From positions 3,224,001 to 3,288,000 of the forward strand of contig SPDT01000004.1 of the NCBI GenBank assembly GCA_008477525.1: 64,000 nucleotides of DNA. Reading direction: 5' to 3'. A model generated the notes under the pieces. It ran no database searches. It was not told the origin of the DNA and was given only the letters and a program-made list of their open reading frames with translations. The position numbers were made by a program, and so were the translations under genes. Origin of the DNA: Hypomyces perniciosus. Taxonomy: Eukaryota > Ascomycota > Sordariomycetes > Hypocreales > Hypocreaceae. The number at the start of each line of letters is the position of its first letter. The first letter of the stretch is position 1. Shown one piece after another: positions 12,701 to 23,994 of this stretch.

Positions 12701-14250
12701 TTTTAAAAAATTTAAAAAATTTAAAAACCTTTTTTTAAATATTTAAGGGTTGTACAAGGTTTAAGATATTAGTAAATTAATAATAAATTTAATAAAAGAC
12801 TTTTTAAATAATATTATTAAATAATACTTTTTACTAACTAAATTCTATATATTAATAGAAATAAAACTTAATTTAATTTATATTTAATCTTAATTTCTTT
12901 AATTATTGTCTTTTAAAAAAATTAGAATTAATTCAATTTTAAAAGATTTAAAAGGTTTTAAATCTTTATCAATTTTATATATAATTGAAAAGTAATTCTT
13001 GATTTTTTTTAATATATTTATTTTAAAAGATCAAATATTAAAACTTTTAATTAATTATTTAATAGCTTTATTAATTTCTTTTCAATTTTTAAAAAAGCGT
13101 TTTTTTTGAAATATTTAAATATAAATTTATTTAATTTAATATATTAACATTAATTTTTTAAATAATTAGTTTAATTAATAGTTTATTGAAGATAATATTA
13201 AATTTAATTTAAAATCCTTTATAATTATTAAAAATTCATACATAAAAGTCTTTATAAAAGGAATTTCTTTATAAAATATTAAGGTATTATATTTTTTTTA
13301 AAAGTTAAATATTATTTTCAACTTTTAATTTATATAATAAATATAATAAAAATAATTATTAACTTAGTTTTAATTAATATAAATAATAAAGCTTATTTTA
13401 AATTAAATAAGAAACTAATAACTATAAAATCTTTTATAAAAGTATAATAATTTATAGCCCTTAATATAACATTTAAAAAAAAGAATCTTTAATTAAAGTT
13501 ATTAAAGTTTATTAATTTATAGCTTTTTTAAAAAACTATAAACCTTGTTTAATACTTTTATAATAAAACTATTATTTAAAATAAAAATAATAATTTAAAG
13601 TTAAAGAATAAATATAAATAAAACCTAAATTAAAATAAAGATAAAAGTTAAAATTTAAATTAATATTAATATAAAGGCTATAAAATTAACTTCTATTAAA
13701 TTAACAGTTTATTAAACTTAAAGATTTAAAATAGTAGTAGTTAAGTTAATTAAAGTCTTAAATAACTATATTATAATTATATTTTAACCTTGTAACTATA
13801 CCTTTATTATTTTAATACAAGCCTTTTATATTTAAAGCTTTTATTTTATATTTTATATTTAAATTAATAAATCCCTTTATTATTAAAAAAATGTATTATT
13901 TTTAATTAAAGGAATAAAGCTATTAAAAGCTTCAATTAGTTAATTTATACTATTAATATTAAACTTATATTTTATTAAAATAGGAATTATATTATATAAT
14001 ATATATAATAAAAACTATTAAAAAAGTAAAAATAATAATAGTAATATTACTATAATTATAATAGTATTTATTCTAAAAGCTTAAAAATAGCTTTTAATAG
14101 CTAAAAATCCTAAAAATGTTTATATTAATATTAAAATAAATACTATAAAAACCCGCTATAAATATTATAAAAGTATTAAAGGAAATACTATAACTATTAA
14201 AGAAAACCTATTAATAAAGACTTTAAAAAAACTCTTTTAAGCTTATAACC
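9797..14250. other. Very AT-rich stretch without recognisable genes
   Basis: About 4.4 kb of extremely AT-rich DNA with dense stops in all six frames. I find no LTR termini, RT or integrase motif, RNA gene or other annotatable feature. The TpA-rich composition suggests very old RIP-mutated repeats. No function can be assigned. Confidence 0.5.
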
Positions 14251-14522
14251 TATAAAACTAATAAAGTTATATTAAACTTTATTTAACTATAGCTTTTAAG
14301 AAACTATATTTAATATAGTAATAAAGAAATAACTAAAAGTTTATTAAATAAATAATGAAATAAATAATTAAATTATATTCAATTTAATAGCTAAAAGTTA
14401 TAAAATAATTAATAATATATAGTTATTATAAAAGTAATTATAAAATAATACTTTATTTTTTATAATAGTCTTTTAACTTAATAATAGGTATATAGTAATA
14501 GAATTAGGTTTTAATATATATA

Positions 14523-15253
14523 AATTGTGTATCGTCCCTTTTCCTTTTTTCCTTCCTTTGTTCCCTCTTTATCTGCACTTTATATATTAAATGGTAGCAA
14601 TTTAAGGGTTTTTTAATCGCAAGACCTTTATACACGCACTATACTGGCAACTATACTGGCAACTATAAGCAACCATCTCGGCATTTCCTTCTAGCAAGCA
14701 AGAAAGCCTTTGCAGACGAAGATATCAGCCAACCAACCTGCTAACCAAACCGCCAAACCAAACCGCCATACTAAACCGCGTTAATCCTGGTTTTTGCTGT
14801 TTCCCTCGCGAAACTACGCCGCTTCCAAAACGATCTACAGCTGTTCCTTTTACTAGGCTTTACAGCTATTTCTTTCTCAAGCGACGTTCCTTTTATAATT
14901 TTCCTTGAATTCGATTCGCAATACACCTTTAGCAGCAATGCGTTATGGCCCCTTTTCCAAGACCAGTTCAACAATGCGTTGTGGCCCCTGCTCTAAGACA
15001 TATTCGACAACGCGTTATGGCCCCTATTCCAAGACCAAGGCAGCAATTCGACTATGACACTGATCCCGGTCAGGAATTCGGTCTAGAATTCGGTTAGGAA
15101 TATGACCTTTATGACGGTTAAGGATGGGATTAAGGGAATACGAGGACGCATTCTTTTTCAACTAAGGCGGCGGCATTTGATGCACATAAATAGTGTATCG
15201 TCCCTTTTCCTTCCTTCCTTCCTTTCTTCCCTCTTTATCTGCACTTTGCATAT
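14523..15253 (+). other. GC-rich, RIP-free insert bounded by ~57-bp direct repeats
   Basis: The insert begins and ends with near-identical pyrimidine-rich repeats (about 14525-14582 and 15189-15246), each starting GTGTATCGTCCC and ending CTTTATCTGCACTTT. About 13-15 bp of the surrounding LTR-A seems duplicated at its borders (AATTAGGTTTT on the left, ATCAGGTTTAT on the right). Its normal base composition suggests it was single copy when RIP acted. It holds a 36-bp tandem repeat that can be read as a Pro/Gln-rich peptide (14933-15091), but no complete gene. Possible identities are a terminal-repeat non-autonomous retroelement, a retrocopy or a captured host fragment. I cannot decide. Confidence 0.55.
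14936..15043 (+). repeat. Three 36-bp tandem repeats
   Basis: Units are 14936-14971, 14972-15007 and 15008-15043. In the frame starting with CAG at 14933 each unit encodes twelve residues of the form Q-x-V-x-A-P-x-P-R-P-x-Q (the second unit diverges at its prolines). It is followed by G-Q-E-F-G-like repeats until a TAG at 15090. The frame opens after a TAG and has no start codon, so it can only be part of a gene. Confidence 0.7.
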
Positions 15254-15575
15254 CAGGTTTATAGCTATATTTTTATTTTCTGTAAAATTTATTTCTATAT
15301 AAAATCACTTAAATCGACTTACAGCTATATAAATAAGAAACTATTTTAGTTAAATTTCTTATAAAGTTTATGATAAGTATTATACTAAATCTAGGGTAAG
15401 CAGGGAAGCTAGTCTTAGCTTAATTATTATTGTTAAGGATAAAAAAGAATTCTTAACTTATATTAAAGTTCCTTTAAAACTCGGTCTTAGTGTTGGGCCT
15501 AATTCTGGGTCTAGCTAGAATAGGAAGGTTATTTAATTACACTAAAATCCTTACTTTTTAGCCCTCCTTTTAATA

Positions 15576-17300
15576 TATTTAAAGAATAATAATATTATTT
15601 ATTGAAAGGGATATATAAGGTTAAGGTATATATTAAATATAAAAATATTATATACTTTGCAATAGTATAATAATTTTTTAAAAAGCAGACCTGCTATATA
15701 AAATACTTTTAAAATTTAACTATATTTTGAGTTACTAAAAAAGATTTAAAAATAAATAAATATGTATATATAATAAATAAACCGATTATAATTAAGGAAC
15801 AATTAAGTATATTAAGTAAATTTTAAAATAAACCTTTATAGGATATTATTAATAAATAATACTTTAAGCTCTATATAAAGTTTTTAGCAATAATACTATA
15901 CTTTAATATATTAAAGAATATTATATTACCTAGGATAATAATAGATTCTTAAACGATATAAAGTTTAATAAAAAAGGAATTTAATAATAAAATAAAGATT
16001 TAGATTCTGAATAAACTCTCGAAAAAGATAATTTTAAAACTTATAAATAAATGTAAAGGTATTTTAAGTTTTAAAGGCTTAAGAAAATAGTATAAGATAT
16101 TGTGTTTTACTATATAATATATAAAATAGGTAAACCTTTAAAATATAAATTATATAGTAAACTTTAACCTTTATTAATACTATAATAATTATAGGAATTA
16201 ATTTTATTAAACTTTATTATTAAACTACTATTATTTATTAAATTAAGATTAAAGATTAAACATAATAGTATTTTAGTAATTATAGATTAATTTATTAAAT
16301 ACTTTTATTTTATTTTATATAAAAAAGTAATAGATATAGAAATATTAGTTTATATATTTTTGCAACTTATTGCAGCTAATTATATAATTTTAATTAAAAT
16401 TATTTTTAATTAAGGATTAACCTTTATATTTAAGTTTTAGTAAATATTTATAAATTAATTACATAGAAAATATAAGTTTAATACTATATATTACGTATAG
16501 ATAAATAGTTAAATAAAATATATTAACTAAATTATTAAAGTTTATTTAAGAAATTATATAAACTTTAATTAAAATAATTAAGTAAAGAAGTTATTAATTA
16601 TATAAATATTTTATAATAGTAATATTTTAAAGTTAACTGGATTTAACTTTATATATACTAACTACAGCTTTATATTAAATATATATAAAGCGCTAAAAAA
16701 GGCCTATATATTAATGACGTATAAGTTGAAGTTAAATATATAAAGCAAGTATATAAAGAAATACAGGTATACTTTTACTTTATATAAAAAGGAATAAAAG
16801 AATATACTACTAAATAGAAATTAAAAGGACTAATCTTTAAATAGGGAGATATAGTTTATTTATACTATTTTTTATTAAAGAAAACTATAAATATTAAAAT
16901 GATGCCATTAAATAATAAATTAAATTGTAAAAAACTTAAACTTTATTTAATTTAAAAGGTTATTTTAAAAACTATTTATAAATTGATATTATTAAATAGT
17001 ATTTAAATTTACCTAGTATTTTATATTTTAGTATTTAAAAAAGTATCATAAAATAAATTAAAGAATAGATTAATTATAAAAGTAATTAAGGTTTTATTAA
17101 TTAAAGAAAAATATAAAGTTAATGAAATTAAAGCTATAAAAATAAAAATAATAAATATTAATATTTAATAAAGTAAAAAATCTATAAAGAAAAATATAAC
17201 TTTTAAGAACCTATTAAATATTTATTAAACGCTAAAATTATAATTAAATAACTATATTAGTTTTTAAGATTAAAGGGCTTAAGTCTATATAATTATCGCT
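15576..17300 (+). pseudogene. gypsy3 integrase relic
   Basis: The plus strand, read through stops, gives a Ty3/gypsy integrase core. Near 16270-16310 is the decayed I-L-V-V-T-D-R-x-x-K-Y block with the first acidic catalytic residue. Near 16487-16520 is a Y-A-Q-T-D-R-Q-I-E-Q-I-N run (usual H-P-Q-T-D-G-Q-T-E-R-x-N). A GPY/F-like C-terminal region follows to about 17050. The same region recurs inverted at about 60900-62280. Stops are RIP-type. The element continues to LTR6 at 18279. Confidence 0.7.
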
Positions 17301-17614
17301 GAATTTTTAAAAAGTTTAGGTTACTTTAATAGGCACTTTTAATAATTAAAGATTAGTTACTACCTTTACCTTTTAAATAAATAAATAAAGCAGTATGCTA
17401 TCTTTTGTATCTAGACCTTATAAACCTTATTTAAAACGTTTAGTATAATATTTATATACCTTTTTTATAGTATATTAAATATAGTTTAACTGTATTATAG
17501 CCGCTATAATCTGTAACTAAAGCTTTATTAAATAAATGTAAAGACATTTTAGCTTTTTATTTACTTTATCTTTTGCTAGCTTAAGCTTTTTCTATTATTT
17601 AAATATATATATAA
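17301..17614 (+). other. gypsy3 distal interior, AT-rich
   Basis: AT-rich sequence between the integrase relic and element T. I see no motif in it. By position it belongs to the 3' interior of gypsy3. Confidence 0.4.
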
Positions 17615-17917
17615 TTTGTCGAGGAGGAAATAACACGCCCGAACACACACAAAAACCAACAGAAGACGGCCCCTAGGACTAATATAAGAGCCACGAAGCT
17701 ATCAGCCACTCGAGTAATCATTGTTGCAGTAATAGCTAACTTGAGGCTGGATGAAGAGAAAGGAAGGAAAAAAGCTATCTTGGCTGCGATTTTAGCTATT
17801 AATATCCCTTTTTCCCTAATTTAACTAGTTTTCCGACCATTTGCTAGCCTTCCTAATCGGGCCTAGCTCTCGGGACCTATCGGGCTGGTTACGGGCATGT
17901 CAGTTACTCCCAACAAA
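17615..17917 (-). mobile_element. Element T, short variant with 4-bp duplication
   Basis: A 303-bp insertion with ends TTTGTCGAGGAGGAA (left) and GTTACTCCCAACAAA (right). Compared with the 405-407-bp copies it lies in reverse orientation: its right end reads, on the minus strand, TTTGTTGGGAGTAACTGAC, close to the TTTGTCGGGGGTAACTGAT left end of the others. It is flanked by perfect 4-bp duplications ATAA (17611-17614 and 17918-17921). The middle differs from the other copies. It has moderate GC content, little RIP and no coding capacity. Confidence 0.75.
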
Positions 17918-17921
17918 ATAA

Positions 17922-18278
17922 CTAGAAAGGTTAATAGAGAAATATAAAGGAAAGAAAAGGAAAAATATATAAAATAAAGCAATTAAAATACTATTGAAGG
18001 AATAACTTTAATATATATATTTATTATATCTTAAAGAGTTATTTATTATTTACTAACTTAATTTCTTTTAAAAGTAAAAAGTATAAGGTATATTAGTAAA
18101 ACTGCTTTTAGAAAGAATTAAGGAAATAAGTAAAGTATACTTATTGGATTTATAAATATAAAGTTTAGTAATATAGTCTATTAAAATATTAATATAGAAA
18201 GAGGAAGTAAAATAAAATAAATAAAACTTATAAAAGCTAATAGGTTTTAAAGATAAGATTAATAAAAAGGGGATATTA
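17922..18278 (+). other. gypsy3 interior up to the polypurine tract
   Basis: AT-rich remnant ending in AAAAAGGGG just before LTR6. The same arrangement is seen inverted at 60562-60600, supporting a 3' interior of gypsy3. No motif can be read. Confidence 0.5.
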
Positions 18279-18665
18279 TATTATAACTTAACTATATTAA
18301 AGACTTAATTATAGGATTATAGTAGAATATTAAAGTCTTTAGCCAATTATTAACAAATTGCAATTATAAACGCGATCCTATAAAAAAAATTACTATATAG
18401 AACTATTATCTAGGATTATTAAGGTTTACTATAATTTAAATAATTTATGTATATTTACTATATGTCTCTTATATATATATATAACTAGCTTGTTGTTCAT
18501 TTAGTATAGTTATTTAAATAGTCGTTAATAAATTGCATTTACTAGAACCGCCTATTCTACAGAATCGTGACTATATTACCCTACTCAGTATTTATCCTTG
18601 ATCTCTTTGTTAACATAAACCCGCGAATCTCAGTTATCCCTTGAGAATCAACCCGGATCGTTACA
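18279..18665 (+). repeat. LTR6, 3' LTR of gypsy3
   Basis: About 387 bp starting TATTATAACTTAAC (ancestral TGTTATAAC) after a polypurine tract and ending GGATCGTTACA. The last 175 bp are clearly less mutated than the rest. Inverted copies are at 60184-60561 (complete) and 53214-53390 (partial). It marks the left border of the gene island. Confidence 0.75.
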
Positions 18666-19562
18666 ATTACCTAAACGCAAACCCGATATTATTGAACATT
18701 TAGCTGCAGTTAGTGTTAAGGAGATATTCGTTTAATGTCCTATCCCGATACGATACCTTATACACACCGAACTAGTAAGGCTCCAGGTATCGAGAGAAAA
18801 CCTGATTTAGCCATTGAGATCCGTGTAGGATGTAGTGAACTCTAAGTCTTTGTCTATTCTACCACTAACGCGGGGCCGGCCTTCTGGTAATTCAACGCCA
18901 CCTACAGCCAGGACTACTCGAACGCACCAGTACATTGAACCGGTAACCATTAACCATTAACACTACTCTAACAAACCATATGGGCGATAGTACCATCTCG
19001 TGCCTTTAAACCCTCATGATTGGCTGGTACTGAGCGGACAATAAACCAACTATTTATTATTATCGCAGATTAAACGAGTGACAGGATTTAGATTCTGCGG
19101 AAAGATACTCTTCTCCTGGGTTCACTAGAAGCAGGGTGATAAGGTCCTGAAACTAGTGGCCTTGGAGTGAGACGTCCAAACAGGTTCCTTGCCAAATCTT
19201 AATTTAGCCGCAGGTCACAGAAAGCCGGTATTGGGTGTCGAAAGCTGCAGCGAGGCAGAGACAGATAAGAACTCAGACGCCACTGGCAAAGTAGCAGTCA
19301 ATTACAATATAGCTGGATGTCAATATTAGCTTGAAGAAGAGGAAATAGTCCAGAACCCCGTTACACACGTAGTCGACTTGCTAACCCGCACCATTAACGT
19401 TCCCATCTATATATTATATAGGCTTAGAAGATCGCTGTGATTTTACCCCTTCTTCCCGCCCTAACACAACTGCCATCCTCTCACAGGCCTCACATCTGAA
19501 GCGAATTTTCGTCAACGCCTTCCATTGCGCATAAGAAGCATCCTCTTGCGACTTCAGAGACT
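18666..19562 (+). other. Single-copy upstream region of the membrane-protein gene
   Basis: About 0.9 kb of balanced composition with no match elsewhere in the window and no RIP signature. No long open frame or RNA gene is apparent. The last 150 bp look like a fungal promoter (separate entry). The remainder may hold regulatory sites or an unrecognised gene remnant. Confidence 0.6.
19409..19500 (+). promoter_or_regulatory. Putative core promoter: TATA-like box and CT-rich tract
   Basis: A TATA-like stretch (TATATATTATATAGG, about 19408-19422) lies roughly 140 nt upstream of the ATG at 19563. It is followed by a pyrimidine-rich tract (about 19440-19495), the layout common before transcription starts in filamentous ascomycetes. 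The ATG has A at -3 and G at +4. This is inference from sequence only. Confidence 0.45.
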
Positions 19563-20522
19563 ATGGCGATCTGGATCGAGACTCGCGGCTCCGGTCCAGG
19601 AGGTAAAAGCCTCTCCGAAACATCCACCAGCATCGTTATCCTCTTTCTTTCCCTCTCTTCCTACAATGTCATCGAGCTTCACTTCATCCTCTTCGGCACT
19701 TTTAAACGCTATAGCGGCACATACTTCTGGTCCTTCCTTGTTGCGACCTGGGGCGTTGCCGTAACCTGCGCGGGCTTCTTCGTCGAGTTCGTTGGGCCCA
19801 TGTCGCTAGGCTACTTGGCTTGCACCTTGAGTTTTAGTGGCTGGGTGAGCATGGTCACTGGTCAATCAATAGTGCTTTGGTCCCGGCTGCACTTGCTACT
19901 ACAGAGCAAAAGGCAGCTTAGGATAATCTTGTGGATAATCATCATGGATGCTTTTATCTGTCATGGTACCATACTGCCTATGAGCTTTGGGATCTTCTCT
20001 AGAAGGCCTGATATATGGAAGAAGCCGTACTTTATTATGGAAAAAATTGAGCTTGTTCTCTTCTTCCTCCAGGAACTCCTCCTCTCCAGTATCTATATCT
20101 TCGAAGCATTCAAGCTTATGAGGCTAGAACAATCCACGAGGAAAGCCAAGTCAAGTCGCGGTTTGATGAAACACCTTATCCTTGTCAACATTATTGTTAT
20201 CCTCTTGGATGGCGCCGTCCTTGGTCTCCAGTACGCAAACCTATATTCCTTTCAGATAGCATTTAAGCCCTTCGTCTATAGCGTTAAACTAAAAGTGGAG
20301 TTTACTATTCTGAATCGCCTCATCGAAATGTCAACTCCAAACAATATCATCACCAGCATACAGAGCCAAGACTCTGACACGCTTAATAATGCCAGTCTCG
20401 GCATGGAAGCCACTGGGGAAGCAGGTGGCAAGCCTATAGGTGCTGTCTCATATCAGGCACCAGGGATATTTGACCAGACATATGCCACGGGGGTTGGCGA
20501 AAGTGCCAGCAACAGAGTATAG
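19563..20522 (+). CDS. Multi-pass integral membrane protein, DUF7703-like
   Basis: An intronless 319-residue frame. Hydrophobic segments lie at about residues 24-44, 55-75, 84-106, 120-142, 162-182, 205-222 and possibly 232-250, suggesting six or seven membrane spans. The signature block M-V-T-G-Q-S-x-V-L-W-S-R-L-H-L (97-111), the M-E-K-I-E-L...F-F-L-Q-E-L segment (159-172) and the closing Y-S-V-K-L-K-V-E-F-T-I-L-N-R-L (239-253) are what I know from fungal DUF7703 proteins, recalled without a database search. Their biochemical role is unknown. The start is chosen at the only ATG giving the full N-terminus; its context is good. Codon use is normal and the gene stands alone between transposons. 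The terminal TAG may be a RIP-made early stop (next entry). Confidence 0.85.
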   Translation: MAIWIETRGSGPGGKSLSETSTSIVILFLSLSSYNVIELHFILFGTFKRYSGTYFWSFLVATWGVAVTCAGFFVEFVGPMSLGYLACTLSFSGWVSMVTGQSIVLWSRLHLLLQSKRQLRIILWIIIMDAFICHGTILPMSFGIFSRRPDIWKKPYFIMEKIELVLFFLQELLLSSIYIFEAFKLMRLEQSTRKAKSSRGLMKHLILVNIIVILLDGAVLGLQYANLYSFQIAFKPFVYSVKLKVEFTILNRLIEMSTPNNIITSIQSQDSDTLNNASLGMEATGEAGGKPIGAVSYQAPGIFDQTYATGVGESASNRV

Positions 20523-20690
20523 AAGCCGCCAACTCCGGATGACAATGGGATTATTATAACAGAGGCTATTAAGGATTGGAGGATAATAGTATATGTGGTA
20601 TTAGCAGAAAGTCATCGCTTGACTCAGCAATTAGACAGATTGGAGTAGCCAGGGCATTTAACAGGGAGTAGTGTGTAAAATACCCGACCC
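20523..20690 (+). other. In-frame continuation after the TAG stop, then 3' flank
   Basis: After the TAG at 20520-20522 the same frame stays open for 41 more codons, starting K-P-P-T-P-D-D-N-G and ending D-R-L-E before TAG at 20646-20648. The continuation is polar and plausible as a cytoplasmic tail. A CAG-to-TAG change is exactly what RIP makes, so the longer product may be ancestral. Up to about 20690 the sequence keeps normal composition, then turns abruptly AT-rich. Confidence 0.55.
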
Positions 20691-23600
20691 ATAGGCCCCA
20701 TTAATAACCAATTTAGTATAGGTTTTAATTAAATTTTGGCCTAAAAAGCCTAAAAATAAAGTAAAATAACCTGAAATTTAAAATGATAAAAATAAGTTAA
20801 TTATAGATTAGTGCAGAAAAAAAACCTAAATGAAGAATAAATACTTAATTTAAAAAATTAAAGTACAATATTTATATATAATAATAAACACTAAAAGCAA
20901 AATTATTTTATTATTTTATTGTTATAAATATATTAAACATGAAGTTAATACTATATGATGTTAAAAAAGAGTATATTTATTAGTTAATATAAAGTTAATT
21001 TAATATTTATAGCTAAAAGATTTAATAGTGCTAAAACTATTATAATCTTTTAAATAAAAGTGTTATTAATTTTAATAATAATAACCCTTTTATATAAATT
21101 ATATTAAGGTTAAAGGTTAAAACTGATAAATATATAATATAATAATGAATTATAATAAAGATAATAATAATTTACTAATAAAATATAAAGTTAAAAAAAT
21201 CCTCTATAGCCTTTTACATAATATTAATAGCTTTTTATTAAAATTATGAATTACTTTAAAAGTTTAATATAAATTTTTAATAAAATTATATAAGTAACAC
21301 TTTCAAAATAAAAAGGTTTATTAACTTTTAATATTTATAGATTTTATATAGTAAAATAATTAATAAAGTTAAAATATAAGAATTAATTAGAATAGTTTAA
21401 ATTTACTATTACATCTTTATTAATAGTAAAGTTATTTAAATTAAAATTAAACTTATTTTCGCAGTTATTTATTTATAAGAAATTATTAACCTATAAGTAT
21501 ATTTTAATTTACTTAAACTTTAATTTTTATAAAGTAATTTAAAGCTTTATTGGTAATAAAGTATTAAATAAAATATTTAATTTATATTATAGTTAAAAAT
21601 TAATTAATATCATTAATTATTATAGTAAATAAAAAACGAAATAGTTTATTGAAAGTATAGGCAGTAAGATTAATAGTAAAAGTTAATAGTTAAAGTTAAT
21701 TAAACATAAATAAAACGGAAGAAAGAAAATACAAAAAGTAATAAAAGAATTCTATTAAATAAAGGAAAATTTATAAGATTATAAATTACTATTAAATTAT
21801 AATATTATAATTAATTACTATAATAAATTAAAAATAAATATACTTTAAATTAGTGTTAAGATTAAAAACATGAAATAAAAAACAATAATTCTTTAATTAT
21901 AATTTTTAATAAAGGAAAAAATAATAATAAATTAATAAAGAAAAGTAGTAATCTTTGATAGTAATTTTTAATAAAAGAAAAATTTAAAGTTAATAGAAAT
22001 GTTAATATTAAAAAAGGTAATAATATAAAGAATAAAGAAATAAAGTTATAATTAATTCTTTTATTTAAAGTTAGTTTTAATTTTAATTTTTTTTAACCTT
22101 TCTAATTTTATTAATCAAATATTTATAATAAATATTAATTTAATTTTAATCTTTCTTTCTTTTAACTTATTTATAATAATTAATAATTATTATAATTTTA
22201 TAATAAATTTAAAAAGTTAATCTAGTTACAGTTATTTGTTAAGTTTAATTAATAAATATAAAGTAAATAAAGATTTATTTAAAATCCTTATATAAAAAGG
22301 CTTATAATTACTTTAGAAATATATTCAAATATTAATAAATAGTTAAATGCATTAAAGCTTTATTTATATAAGCTATTTATTAGGCTAAAATAAAGTTAAA
22401 GGAGTAAAATAAATAAAAGATATTAGCTTTATTAAACAGCTATATTTAAAACAGGAGGCAGTTTAAATAAATAAAACTAAATTATAAATTCATAGCTATA
22501 ATAATTATTTATTTTAATTAATAGGCTAATATAATATTAAAAAGCTTAAAAATTAATAAGTTAATTAATTATTTAAAATTTAAAATTTCACATTTAACCT
22601 ACAAATACTTATTCTTTATAATAAAATAATAGAAATTAAAATAAAAATAAAGTAAAGCTATGAAGTTTATTTACTGTAAAATATACTTTAAAAATATTTA
22701 TCAATATTTTATAATTAAATAATTAAACTTAATTAACTAATTTAGAAATCTATAACGTTTTTAATAATATATTAACCTATTTATTAAATAATAAAATAGC
22801 TTTATTATTAGCCTTTAAATTATTTTAAGTTAAAGTATTATTTTAAAAACTATTAAGGCTTATATTTTATCAAAAAAATAAAAGAATTAAAACTTATATT
22901 AATAAATATATATCTTTAGGATAAATAATTATATTAATTTATTATAATATAAACTGCCTTCCTTTTTATTTATACTTTTAATTTATAAATTATATTAAAC
23001 TTTTTAATTAAGAAATATTACTTAAATTAAACGTTCTTTAATAAAATATCTTTTAAGAAATTAAAGATATATTTTAAAGTAAAATAGTAAAGCCTTTTAA
23101 AGTATTAATATCTTTTAAATATATAAAAAGCGAAGCTTTGAAAAGGTTAAAGGTAATAAAGGCGTTATTTAAATTCTTTTAAGTTTTTATAATTATATAA
23201 GGATTTTTTAAAGTTTAATAAATAGATTTATATTTTATAATATAGTTTTTAATTATTAAAGTAATATTATTTATTAAAATGGTTATATAAAGTTTATAAT
23301 AATTAAATATAATCATTACTTTTAATTTCCTTTTTTTATAATTTAATTATATAACTATTTTATAAACTTATACTTTATAAATTCTATTTATTAAATAAAT
23401 ATTTCTAAGCTTTAAAATACTTTATTGAATATAAATAATATAAAGCTTATTATTTATATATTATATTAACTATATTTATTATATATTAAAAATAATTTAC
23501 TTTTAAATATAAATATTAAAAAGGCTTTTAGTATTGTTTATAATCTTTTTATAGTTAATATTTAAAACTATAAAATAAAATTTGAGTATAAAGTAATTTT

Positions 23601-23994
23601 ATAAATTAAGTATTATAATATTTATTTAAGTAAAATTAAATCGATTTTTTCTATAATCAGCGAATATTTTATAATATTAAAGTCCCTATTATTATTATAC
23701 TTTAATACTTTATAATAATGTAATATACTTTATAGTTATTTTTATTTATTTAGCCTTTATAAGTTATTTAATCTTTTTTAGTTAATATATAAAATAGTTT
23801 TCTATATAATAAAGTAGTTTTAATATAAGCTTTATTAAAAATCTAAAACTATATTTATAATATAATAATAATTATAATATATTGTAAGATAATATAAAAA
23901 GTTATACTTAATAAATTTAAAGTAATAGATATTTTTTAATATAGTTAAAAAGAAACAGAAAATTAAAATAATTATTTAATAAAAGTTAAAATAT
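20691..23994. other. AT-rich stretch without recognisable genes
   Basis: About 3.3 kb of strongly AT-rich DNA with stops in all frames. A few plus-strand runs around 22900-23700 look like degraded coding sequence but show no motif I can name. No LTR ends were found. It is likely old RIP-mutated repeat DNA. Confidence 0.45.

Larger units (their letters stand above)
14251..15575 (-). repeat. LTR-A interrupted by a GC-rich insert
   Basis: 14251 to about 14512 and about 15254-15575 together match the full LTR-A in inverse orientation, heavily RIP-mutated. The right end reads CCTTTTAATA (ancestral CCTTTTTAACA). The two parts are separated by about 0.74 kb of foreign DNA. No target duplication could be recognised at the outer ends. 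Confidence 0.7.

Noticed and set aside
14771..14974. Minus-strand frame of 67 codons in the GC-rich insert
   Set aside because: Basic, low-complexity translation crossing the 36-bp repeat in another frame. Nothing supports it as a gene.
15102..15302. Plus-strand frame of 66 codons
   Set aside because: It spans the border between the insert and LTR-A and includes the pyrimidine-rich repeat. Chance frame.
18491..18665. A separate 175-bp solo LTR starting TGTTGTTC
   Set aside because: Flanks TAGCT and ATTAC do not match, and comparison with 60184-60561 shows it is only the 3' half of the longer LTR6.
19525..19764. Frame of 79 codons overlapping the membrane-protein gene start
   Set aside because: Alternative frame of the DUF7703-like gene, with low-complexity Ser-rich translation.
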